5,387 bases of DNA from Saprospiraceae bacterium. Lineage in GTDB: Bacteria; Bacteroidota; Bacteroidia; Chitinophagales; Saprospiraceae. The notes under the pieces were generated by a model. The model saw nothing but the letters and a program-made list of their open reading frames with translations. It had not been told where the DNA came from and ran no database searches. Numbering within the stretch: position 1 is the first letter of the stretch; the number at the start of each line of letters is the position of its first letter. The translations under genes were made by a program, and so were the position numbers. The stretch lies in the NCBI GenBank assembly GCA_020630455.1, contig JAHDBK010000291.1, positions 1-5,387 on the forward strand, in the 5' to 3' direction. This document shows, in pieces, positions 1-5,348 of this stretch.

Positions 1-31
1 CTATAATTAAAAATACTAATTTATCTTTCAT
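1..31 (-). CDS. 5' end of a divergent gene cut by the window edge (putative, partial)
   Basis: Read on the minus strand, an ATG at 31-29 opens the frame MKDKLVFLII, which runs off the left edge without a stop. Lysines followed by a hydrophobic run are the usual beginning of a Sec or lipoprotein signal peptide, so the product may be exported. A perfect Bacteroidota -7 element (TATATTTG) lies 33 bases upstream on the same strand, which would give a leader of about 25-30 bases. The leader just before the ATG contains a purine-rich ACGAAAAG. Only ten codons are visible, so a chance ORF cannot be excluded and no function can be given. Confidence 0.42.
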   Translation of the reverse strand, partial: MKDKLVFLII

Positions 32-64
32 AAAAAACTTTTCGTAATAACGTCTAATTGAAAA

Positions 65-72
65 CAAATATA
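65..72 (-). promoter_or_regulatory. Putative -7 promoter element of the divergent left-edge gene
   Basis: On the minus strand this octamer reads TATATTTG, an exact match to the Bacteroidota sigma-ABfr -7 consensus TAnnTTTG. It sits at a sensible distance from the minus-strand ATG at position 31. No convincing TTG -33 box is seen 17-23 bases further upstream, so the promoter is only half supported, and such octamers can arise by chance in AT-rich DNA. Confidence 0.4.
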
Positions 73-140
73 TTCATTTTTTATAATTTTAATAAAGAAA
101 ATTTGTTATTTTTTGTAAATTATTTTTATATTCACGTTTG

Positions 141-187
141 AAAGAATAGTATTCTATATTTTAATTATAAATAATCAACTATTCTTT
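141..187. repeat. 10-base perfect inverted repeat in the divergent spacer
   Basis: AAAGAATAGT (141-150) is mirrored exactly by ACTATTCTTT (178-187) with 27 bases between the arms. The left arm also overlaps an 11-base palindrome, GAATAGTATTC (144-154), so the half-site GAATAG/CTATTC occurs three times within 47 bases. The repeat lies between the putative divergent gene and the amidase gene, where an operator for a dimeric regulator would be expected. It could instead form an AT-rich hairpin in the amidase leader. Function is inferred from position only; in very AT-rich DNA part of the symmetry may be chance. Confidence 0.5.
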
Positions 188-192
188 ATAAT

Positions 193-215
193 ATTATTAA
201 TATAATTATTAATAT
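193..215. repeat. Two direct copies of ATTATTAATAT
   Basis: ATTATTAATAT occurs at 193-203 and again at 205-215, giving a 12-base period. It lies 35-58 bases upstream of the amidase start, in the region where its promoter or leader should be. No exact TAnnTTTG element is present on the plus strand between 1 and 250, so the amidase promoter is not identified. The repeat may be simple low-complexity AT sequence. Confidence 0.4.
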
Positions 216-250
216 TACTTTTAAAAAAACAGAGAAAAACCTTTATACCT

Positions 251-1204
251 ATGTCGTTTGTAAATAGAATTTTAAAGTTTTTTGAAAACTTTTTTACATT
301 TTTAAGAGATGGGAACAATCCCTCAAAACCAAAACCAGTTGAACCTGCTCCTAGACCAGAGGAAATTTTTCAACCACCTCCAAAGCCGACACCTGAAGAG
401 GAAGAAGAAATAGCAGCCGATGGCTCGGATATTATTGCTGAAAATGAAACTATTGGAACGCTAGTTGTTCCAGAAGAATTAGATATAGTTAAGCCAGATG
501 AGGTAACATCTGATATTACAGTGGATATACCTGATACTTTAGACCCTAGTCCAGTCATTACTACTCCTACAGATGAAAACGATGAAGAAGCCCCTCAACC
601 CAAAGGGAAATATTTGTGGTGTTTAGATAATGGTCATGGTATGTTTACCAAAGGTAAAAGGTCTCCAAAATTTGAAGATGGAACTCGTTTTTATGAATAT
701 GAATTCAATCGTGATATTGTTAAAAGGATAATTAAAAAACTAGATGAATTAGGTATTCAATATTATAATGTCGTGCCTGAAATCGAGATTGATAACTTCT
801 TGAGTGGTAGAGTAGGTAGAGCCAATGCCTATCAAAGTGATTTACCTAAATTATACATTTCTATACATGCTAATGCTGCTCGTTCTCAATCAATTGACCA
901 TTGGGCATCACCTGCAGCAAAAGGGGCAGAAACTTGGTATTATAAAGGTAGTGCAAGAGGAAGGAAATTAGCTTCTGTTTTTCAAAAGCATATTGTAGCA
1001 TATACAGGAATGGTGAATAGAGGATTGAAAGCAACAACGGGTTTGTATGTTATTAGAAATACTAATATGACTGCCGTTTTAACTGAAAATGGCTTTTATA
1101 ACCATCCAGCAGAAACCAAGTCCTTAATGAAAGATGAAGTTAGACAGAGTATTGCAGATGCTCATATAGCCGCTATAGTCGAAATTGAAAAAAATGGTTT
1201 ATAA
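251..1204 (+). CDS. N-acetylmuramoyl-L-alanine amidase (Amidase_3 family) with Pro/Glu-rich N-terminal region
   Basis: This is a predicted zinc peptidoglycan amidase that cleaves the bond between N-acetylmuramic acid and L-alanine. The catalytic domain spans about residues 120-315 of 317. Visible family residues are H129 in DNGHG, E149 in FYEYEFN and H206 in SIHAN as zinc ligands, and catalytic E279 in LTENGF. Residues 1-20 (MSFVNRILKFFENFFTFLRD) are Phe-rich and amphipathic, not a normal signal peptide, because no uninterrupted hydrophobic core or cleavage site is seen. Residues 21-118 are a Pro-, Glu- and Asp-rich, probably disordered linker. The DNGHG..GKRSP..D.....EYEFNRD pattern resembles amidases of Bacteroidota, including phage-lysin-like ones, more than AmiC-type division amidases (recalled, not searched). 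The ATG at 251 follows an A-rich leader and is the only good start. The 3' end overlaps the next gene by 11 bases. The amidase fold is very secure; the cellular role and export route are unknown. Confidence 0.93.
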   Translation: MSFVNRILKFFENFFTFLRDGNNPSKPKPVEPAPRPEEIFQPPPKPTPEEEEEIAADGSDIIAENETIGTLVVPEELDIVKPDEVTSDITVDIPDTLDPSPVITTPTDENDEEAPQPKGKYLWCLDNGHGMFTKGKRSPKFEDGTRFYEYEFNRDIVKRIIKKLDELGIQYYNVVPEIEIDNFLSGRVGRANAYQSDLPKLYISIHANAARSQSIDHWASPAAKGAETWYYKGSARGRKLASVFQKHIVAYTGMVNRGLKATTGLYVIRNTNMTAVLTENGFYNHPAETKSLMKDEVRQSIADAHIAAIVEIEKNGL

Positions 1205-2036
1205 ATTAAAATTAATTAGTTTTCTACTAATTTTAAGTGTTCTTTTTTTTCACTGTTCAATAGAAAATGATGAAGTAAAAGGTATTGAAGAGTCTATTCC
1301 TCAACCAAAAACCATTGAAGAAGCAATAAACTCTACAGTTCAATATATCGAAAATAGAGGGGCTCATTTAGACCCTCTACTTGTCCCTATTATTGATTAT
1401 GCTTTTCATATTGAAGGAATAAAAAAAGACTTGCCTTATTATGAAATGTATCAAAAAGTATCTGAGGATAGTTTTTATTTAGATCAACATATATTAGGTT
1501 TTTATTTTCATTATAAAAAAGAATTTAAATTACCTACTCTAAAAAAAATGATGCAATTAGCTCCAATGGAGAAAGTTTTAGTACAAGCTTTTTTATGTGA
1601 TGAATATCCTTTAGACGAAACTTTTCCTACACTTATAGAGCAATATGCTAAGTCAGATTCCTTGGGCTATGGCTTAACACACGTACTTTTAATGTATCAA
1701 TGGATTAAGGATAAAGGTTGCCATTTGGATGTAAATAATTATATTAATAATAATCAACACCATTTAAAAAATATTATTAATAAAACTAAAAGATTAAGTG
1801 ATGTAAAAGTGGAAGCAATGGCTATCGCTTGTTATATTGAAAAATACGAATACCTCAATGACGAATTAATTAATCAATTAATTTTACAGCAATCAAGTGA
1901 TGGTGCTTGGCGTTTAAAGGGTGGAGATAGTCATGGAAATGATCATATTACAGCCTTAGCATTATGGACGTTAATTCAATATAAAAATAAAGATAAAGAA
2001 AGAGTCAAATGGATTGTTGAAGACTTTAATAAATAA
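1194..2036 (+). CDS. Putative lipoprotein with alpha/alpha-toroid-like C-terminus, function unknown
   Basis: The 280-residue product begins with a lipoprotein-type signal: positive MVYKLK, a hydrophobic stretch, then Cys21 (LFFHC). The lipobox is degenerate, as is frequent in Bacteroidota. Acidic residues follow the Cys (CSIENDE), reminiscent of the lipoprotein export signal that directs Bacteroidota lipoproteins to the cell surface. The mature part is predicted to be mostly helical. Near the C-terminus, QSSDGAW (about residues 233-239) followed by HITALALWTL resembles the QW-type repeat of alpha/alpha-toroid proteins such as terpene cyclases and protein prenyltransferases. No DxDD catalytic motif is seen, so a cyclase activity is not supported. 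I chose ATG 1194; an in-frame TTG at 1185 would only add three residues. The start overlaps the amidase stop by 11 bases and the helicase starts 3 bases after its end, so co-transcription is likely. A role beside the amidase in the envelope is inference. Confidence 0.85.
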   Translation: MVYKLKLISFLLILSVLFFHCSIENDEVKGIEESIPQPKTIEEAINSTVQYIENRGAHLDPLLVPIIDYAFHIEGIKKDLPYYEMYQKVSEDSFYLDQHILGFYFHYKKEFKLPTLKKMMQLAPMEKVLVQAFLCDEYPLDETFPTLIEQYAKSDSLGYGLTHVLLMYQWIKDKGCHLDVNNYINNNQHHLKNIINKTKRLSDVKVEAMAIACYIEKYEYLNDELINQLILQQSSDGAWRLKGGDSHGNDHITALALWTLIQYKNKDKERVKWIVEDFNK

Positions 2037-2039
2037 TTA

Positions 2040-3941
2040 ATGAATCATCTCAAAGAAATAGAATCCTTAATAGAAACTTTACAAATTGAAAAAGAAGAAG
2101 ACTTTATTCAATTCAAGCAATTTGTACAATCGCTTCCACTTCATAAAAAAAAGGAAAAAGGACTGTGTTGGGCACCATTTATTGTCAATAAAACGGGCTA
2201 TACTTATGGTGAGCGTGCCTATATTATTGGAGAGAGAACACAACAATTGAATGAATCGCATCAATTCCGTTCTGGAATGCCAGTCAATGTAGTACTCAAT
2301 CGAGAAGGAAAAGAACCTAAAGAAGAAAGCGGTATCATTAAGTATGTTCATAAAAACAGAATGAAAATTGTTTTGAATAGCAATGATATTTATGATTGGT
2401 TAAAGGGAAATTCGCTGACTATTGATTTGCTTTTTGATGAACGTACTTATCTAGAAATGGAAAAAGCCCTTCAGTTAGTTTTGAAAGCTAAAGGGGATAG
2501 ATTAGCTGAGTTAAGGGATATATTTTTAGGCAAAAAACAAGCACAGTTTAGAGCATTAAATCATGAAGTTGAAATACCTCATTTGAATCCTTCACAAAAC
2601 AAAGCGGTCAATCAAGTGCTCTCTTCCTATGATGTTTCCATTATTCATGGACCACCTGGAACAGGAAAGACAACAACTTTAGTGCAAGCTATACGCTTAT
2701 TATGTCAAACAGAAAAGACAGTTTTAGTCACAGCACCTAGTAATGCAGCTGTTGATTTATTAGCAGAAAAATTACATCAAAATGGTTTAAAGGTCGTTAG
2801 AATAGGAAATGTATCTAGAGTTGATGAGTCCATTATTAATTTGACACTTGAAAACCAATTGGCATTACACCCTGATTATAAAAATATAAAAAAAATAAGG
2901 ATACAAGCAGCAGAAACGAGACGCAAAGCCAAAAAATTTAAAAGAAGTTTTGATGCTGCTGCTCGACAAGAAAGAAGGGATTTATTTAAAGAAGCGGGTG
3001 ATTTATCTGCTTGGGCAAGAGATGTAGAAGATCGCTTAATTGAACAAATAATATATGATGCCAATGTTGTCTGTGCTACCTTAGTGAATACAGTACATTC
3101 AGTCTTAGAAAATTTTGATTTTAAAACAGTTGTTATTGACGAAGCAGCCCAAGCTCTAGAACCAGCTACTTGGATTCCTATTTCTAGGGCGTCAAAAGTA
3201 GTTTTGGCAGGAGACCCTTTCCAATTGCCGCCTACCGTCAAGTCTAATAAGGCAATGAAAGAAGGATTGAATATTACGCTATTAGAAAAGGCAATACAGC
3301 GATTTGAAAAAGTCAGTTTACTCAATGTCCAATACAGAATGAATGAGGTCATTATGGGCTTCTCTAATCAAGAATTTTATGATAATCAATTATTAGCAGA
3401 TATAAGTGTTGAACATTGGAAGTTGGATGTTGAAGACAATACACCACTTGAATTTATTGACACTGCAGGTTGTGGTTTTGATGAAAAAGTGCATCCAGAA
3501 TCAGGTAGTAAATGGAATCCTGATGAATTCCAAATTTTACAAGAACATTTATATTTATTGAAAAAGCAAATTGATGAAACAGTAAGTATAGGTATCATTT
3601 CACCTTATAGAGAACAAGTAGAATGGATGAATCAATTATTTTATGAAGACCCTAATTTAATAGAGCTTGGCGAACAAGTAAGTATTCAAACTATAGATGC
3701 TTTTCAAGGTCAAGAAAGAGACATTATTTATATATCTTTAGTAAGAAGTAATACCAAAGGAGATATTGGTTTTTTATCTGATAAGAGAAGAATGAATGTT
3801 GCCATGACTAGAGCCAAAAAGAAATTAATTGTTATAGGTGACTCTGCAACTATAGCTCAACATCCTTTTTATGACCATTTTATTCAATATGTAGAACAAA
3901 AGGGAACTTATAGAACCGCTTGGGAGTTTATGTATCAATAA
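2040..3941 (+). CDS. Superfamily 1 helicase, UPF1/IGHMBP2-like (AAA_11/AAA_12 domains)
   Basis: This 633-residue protein is a complete ATP-dependent SF1B-type helicase predicted to unwind DNA or RNA in the cytoplasm. Motifs in order are: Q motif NPSQ (183-186), Walker A GPPGTGKT (204-211), motif Ia TAPSNAAVD (231-239), Walker B DEAAQ (367-371), motif III GDPFQLPP (391-398), motif IV QYRM (431-434), motif V TIDAFQGQERD (551-561) and motif VI NVAMTRAKK (586-594). Residues 1-180 form an accessory N-terminal region like the beta-barrel/stalk of IGHMBP2. A basic, charged helical insert at about 270-335 corresponds to the 1B/1C part. No zinc finger, R3H or nuclease domain is present. The length fits stand-alone bacterial members, and every catalytic residue is intact. 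The ATG at 2040 lies 3 bases after the lipoprotein stop and has no Shine-Dalgarno, as usual in Bacteroidota. The physiological substrate is unknown; genes of this family are often annotated only as AAA-domain protein. Confidence 0.94.
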   Translation: MNHLKEIESLIETLQIEKEEDFIQFKQFVQSLPLHKKKEKGLCWAPFIVNKTGYTYGERAYIIGERTQQLNESHQFRSGMPVNVVLNREGKEPKEESGIIKYVHKNRMKIVLNSNDIYDWLKGNSLTIDLLFDERTYLEMEKALQLVLKAKGDRLAELRDIFLGKKQAQFRALNHEVEIPHLNPSQNKAVNQVLSSYDVSIIHGPPGTGKTTTLVQAIRLLCQTEKTVLVTAPSNAAVDLLAEKLHQNGLKVVRIGNVSRVDESIINLTLENQLALHPDYKNIKKIRIQAAETRRKAKKFKRSFDAAARQERRDLFKEAGDLSAWARDVEDRLIEQIIYDANVVCATLVNTVHSVLENFDFKTVVIDEAAQALEPATWIPISRASKVVLAGDPFQLPPTVKSNKAMKEGLNITLLEKAIQRFEKVSLLNVQYRMNEVIMGFSNQEFYDNQLLADISVEHWKLDVEDNTPLEFIDTAGCGFDEKVHPESGSKWNPDEFQILQEHLYLLKKQIDETVSIGIISPYREQVEWMNQLFYEDPNLIELGEQVSIQTIDAFQGQERDIIYISLVRSNTKGDIGFLSDKRRMNVAMTRAKKKLIVIGDSATIAQHPFYDHFIQYVEQKGTYRTAWEFMYQ

Positions 3942-3946
3942 ATATA

Positions 3947-3963
3947 GTAGTGAGTAGTGAGTA
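3947..3963. repeat. GTAGTGA tandem repeat just after the helicase stop
   Basis: Two perfect GTAGTGA units and a third partial GTA follow the helicase stop codon within 6 bases. Related pieces (GTGATGAGTAG, ATAGTGG) recur up to about 3998. The unit supplies extra stop codons (TAG, TGA) in more than one frame. Its GT-rich composition differs from the AT-rich surroundings. Whether it is a dispersed intergenic repeat or a remnant cannot be told from one copy. Confidence 0.5.
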
Positions 3964-4028
3964 AAGAATACATAGAAAAGTGATGAGTAGAATAGTGGAA
4001 AATCGTAATAAAGTTGTAAGTCAAAAGT

Positions 4029-4051
4029 TTTTAGATTTTAAATTTTAGATT
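4029..4051. repeat. Direct repeat TTTTAGATT, 14-base period
   Basis: TTTTAGATT occurs at 4029-4037 and 4043-4051. It is part of the low-complexity stretch between the helicase and the tRNA promoter (3942-4168), where I see no ORF, RNA gene or strong dyad. It is most likely simple AT-rich sequence. Confidence 0.3.
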
Positions 4052-4102
4052 ATTTATATTAATAATAAAGAAAATTATTTATTTTTTAATTTTAATTTAT
4101 TG

Positions 4103-4149
4103 AAAATCAATGTGTTAAAAATAGAAAAATTAATCTTTGATTTTTTTTT
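4103..4149 (+). terminator. Weak terminator candidate between the helicase and tRNA-Lys
   Basis: AAAATCAA (4103-4110) can pair with TTGATTTT (4137-4144), and the 3' arm runs directly into nine T residues (4141-4149). The stem holds only one G-C pair per arm and the loop is 26 bases, so it would be weak. A smaller palindrome, ATTGA-AAA-TCAAT (4099-4111), competes with it. It is the only plausible end signal downstream of the helicase, so I list it with low confidence. Confidence 0.25.
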
Positions 4150-4168
4150 AAATTTATTATAAAAATAT

Positions 4169-4200
4169 TTGTATAATAATATATAATGTATGTATCTTTG
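4169..4200 (+). promoter_or_regulatory. Bacteroidota-type promoter of tRNA-Lys
   Basis: A -33 TTG (4169-4171) is followed after 21 bases by TATCTTTG (4193-4200), an exact match to the -7 consensus TAnnTTTG of the Bacteroidota primary sigma factor, with spacing in the known range. Transcription should start a few bases downstream, near 4205-4208, giving a short 5' leader of about 20 bases that is removed by RNase P. It is the only complete promoter recognised in the window and probably also feeds the gene behind the tRNA. Confidence 0.85.
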
Positions 4201-4204
4201 CACC

Positions 4205-4219
4205 GCTATTTAAAATAGC
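4205..4219 (+). other. Small dyad in the tRNA-Lys leader
   Basis: GCTAT (4205-4209) and ATAGC (4215-4219) can pair around a five-base loop; the symmetry extends to seven bases per arm. It lies at the expected transcript start, upstream of the mature tRNA 5' end at 4228. It may be a 5' hairpin on the precursor or a chance dyad. Confidence 0.4.
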
Positions 4220-4227
4220 AATGGTTA

Positions 4228-4303
4228 GATTGCGTAGCTCAGTTGGTAGAGCATTTGACTTTTAATCAAAGGGTCCTGGGTTCGAGCCCCAGCGCGATCA
4301 CCA
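4228..4303 (+). tRNA. tRNA-Lys(UUU)
   Basis: A complete 76-base cloverleaf with encoded CCA. The acceptor stem pairs GATTGCG (4228-4234) with CGCGATC (4293-4299), with one G-T wobble, followed by discriminator A and CCA. The D arm is GCTC/GAGC around AGTTGGTA. The anticodon stem TTTGA/TCAAA holds the loop CTTTTAA with anticodon TTT, which decodes AAA and AAG as lysine. The T stem CTGGG/CCCAG carries the loop TTCGAGC. The AAA-rich codon use of the neighbouring genes makes this a heavily used tRNA. It has its own promoter upstream and a terminator directly downstream. Confidence 0.97.
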
Positions 4304-4311
4304 AAACAAAA

Positions 4312-4345
4312 GCCGCTAAGAAGTTTACTTTTTAGTGGCTTTTTT
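4312..4345 (+). terminator. Strong intrinsic terminator behind tRNA-Lys
   Basis: GCCGCTAAGAAG (4312-4323) pairs with CTTTTTAGTGGC (4328-4339) in a 12-bp stem including two G-T wobbles, with a TTTA loop. The stem is followed by six T residues (4340-4345), and A residues before the stem extend pairing with the T tract. It is a classical Rho-independent terminator beginning 9 bases after the tRNA CCA end. It ends immediately before the start region of the next gene. Confidence 0.9.
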
Positions 4346-4346
4346 A

Positions 4347-5219
4347 ATGAAGAATAATTCAATGCTATCCCGAATCAATTTTATATTAAAATCATCACGA
4401 CCTGGATTGTGGTTTCCAGCACTATGGTTGTATTTTTTGCCCTTAAGTCAGAAAGACTTTTGGCTAGAAACGGATTTTTGGTTGGGATTAGCTTTTGTTA
4501 CCTTTCCTATTAATTTTATTATTTATGCTTGGAATGATTATGTTGATTATGAAACAGATCAATTGAATCCAAGAAAAGATTCGTATTTATTTGGAGCAAG
4601 AGGCTCTAAAGAAGAATTAAAAATTATCCCTAAGGCATTAATTATTATTCAAGCGATTTGTTATATTTTTTTTATATGGTATGAAGGTTGGGAAATGGCC
4701 GTGTTATTTAGTGTATTAATATTAGTATTATTAGCCTATAATTATCCTAAAAAAGGTTTTAGAAATACGCCCCCACTCGAATTAATCGCTCAATTTGGAT
4801 ACCTATTGCTTGTTCCTTTTTCCATAATTCTAAACGAAACAGAACATTTGTCTATAATGACTTATGTATATCTATGCTTCTTTGCCATGCAATCTCAATT
4901 GATAGGAGAGGTTATGGATATAGAACCAGACCGAAAAGCCAACAGACATACTACTGCCACTAAATTAGGCATATTCAATACTAAACTATTAATCATAGGA
5001 ATAGTATGCTTAGAAGCGGCTTTATTAATATTTTATTTTGATGATATATTCTTTGGAGGAATGTTAGTACTCGCTGTGATTTGGTTATTAATGGATTTGT
5101 TTATTATTTTTAAAAATAAAATTTATACCCTTAAGGAAATGCATTTGTTTGCATACTCTAGCAATTTAATTGCATTGGCAAGTATGGTTTATGTGTGGTG
5201 GTCAGGGGTTTTGTCTTGA
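4347..5219 (+). CDS. UbiA-family polyprenyl transferase, substrate unknown
   Basis: This is a predicted integral membrane prenyltransferase that moves an isoprenoid chain from its diphosphate to an acceptor such as a quinone precursor or carotenoid. From ATG 4347 the protein has 290 residues, with about eight to nine hydrophobic segments and the usual family length. The first Asp-rich motif, NDYVDYETD (63-71), and the second, EVMDIEPD (188-195, with Glu at the first acidic position), are both present and would bind the Mg-diphosphate. RKANRHTTATKLG follows the second motif. The short N-terminus with SRPGLW and the DIEPDRKANRHTTAT segment recall the carotenoid (lycopene elongase-like) branch more than MenA or UbiA, but this is recalled similarity and the substrate is left open. 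A GTG at 4335 lies inside the terminator stem and is an unlikely start; ATG 4347 or ATG 4362 (which has a more A-rich leader) are the real choices. No quinone or carotenoid genes are visible nearby. Confidence 0.88.
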   Translation: MKNNSMLSRINFILKSSRPGLWFPALWLYFLPLSQKDFWLETDFWLGLAFVTFPINFIIYAWNDYVDYETDQLNPRKDSYLFGARGSKEELKIIPKALIIIQAICYIFFIWYEGWEMAVLFSVLILVLLAYNYPKKGFRNTPPLELIAQFGYLLLVPFSIILNETEHLSIMTYVYLCFFAMQSQLIGEVMDIEPDRKANRHTTATKLGIFNTKLLIIGIVCLEAALLIFYFDDIFFGGMLVLAVIWLLMDLFIIFKNKIYTLKEMHLFAYSSNLIALASMVYVWWSGVLS

Positions 5220-5233
5220 ATGAATTCACAAGT

Positions 5234-5308
5234 ATGCATCAAGCTTTAAATGCTTATGTCAGAAGTATTGAAGGAAAGGGTAGAGGAGAAGTGATTCGAG
5301 TGTATTAA
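5234..5308 (+). CDS. Short unassigned ORF or gene remnant (24 codons)
   Basis: ATG 5234 opens MHQALNAYVRSIEGKGRGE followed by VIRVY and a TAA stop. An in-frame TTG at 5216 would overlap the prenyltransferase stop and add six residues. The composition (GKGRGEVIRVY) looks more protein-like than the surrounding AT-rich DNA, whose random translations are Ile/Asn/Lys-rich. It could be a small gene translationally coupled to the prenyltransferase, or the 3' scrap of a lost gene. I do not recognise the sequence, no promoter is seen, and the evidence is weak. Confidence 0.22.
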   Translation: MHQALNAYVRSIEGKGRGEVIRVY

Positions 5309-5319
5309 ACTTTAGTATT

Positions 5320-5348
5320 AATCATTTTGTTCCTAATATAAAATGATT
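5320..5348. terminator. 9-bp hairpin after the prenyltransferase region, possible terminator
   Basis: AATCATTTT (5320-5328) and AAAATGATT (5340-5348) form a perfect 9-bp stem with an 11-base loop. It is AT-rich and lacks a T tract immediately after the plus-strand stem; the next T run (TTTTTT) begins more than 20 bases later. It could be a weak terminator or an mRNA 3'-end stabiliser for the prenyltransferase transcript, or a binding site. The remaining bases to the right edge show no ORF or promoter that I can support. Confidence 0.35.

Noticed and set aside
107..115. TATTTTTTG as plus-strand -7 element for the amidase
   Set aside because: It has one base too many between TA and TTTG, lies over 130 bases from the start codon, and has no matching -33 box.
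370..558. Minus-strand ORF of 62 codons
   Set aside because: It is Ser/Gly/Thr-rich antisense of the Pro/Glu linker of the amidase, with no family features; a shadow ORF.
1185..1193. TTG 1185 as start of the lipoprotein
   Set aside because: ATG 1194 in the same frame is a better codon and already leaves a complete lipoprotein signal sequence.
251..1204. Amidase as part of a prophage lysis cassette
   Set aside because: No holin, spanin or phage structural gene is adjacent, and the following genes are a lipoprotein and a housekeeping-type helicase.
2079..3598. Three minus-strand ORFs (90, 158 and 70 codons) inside the helicase gene
   Set aside because: They lie opposite a fully conserved helicase frame and show no recognisable motifs or start signals.
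4228..4303. tRNA-Lys as an integration (att) site of a mobile element
   Set aside because: No repeat of the tRNA 3' end, integrase or phage gene is present in the window.
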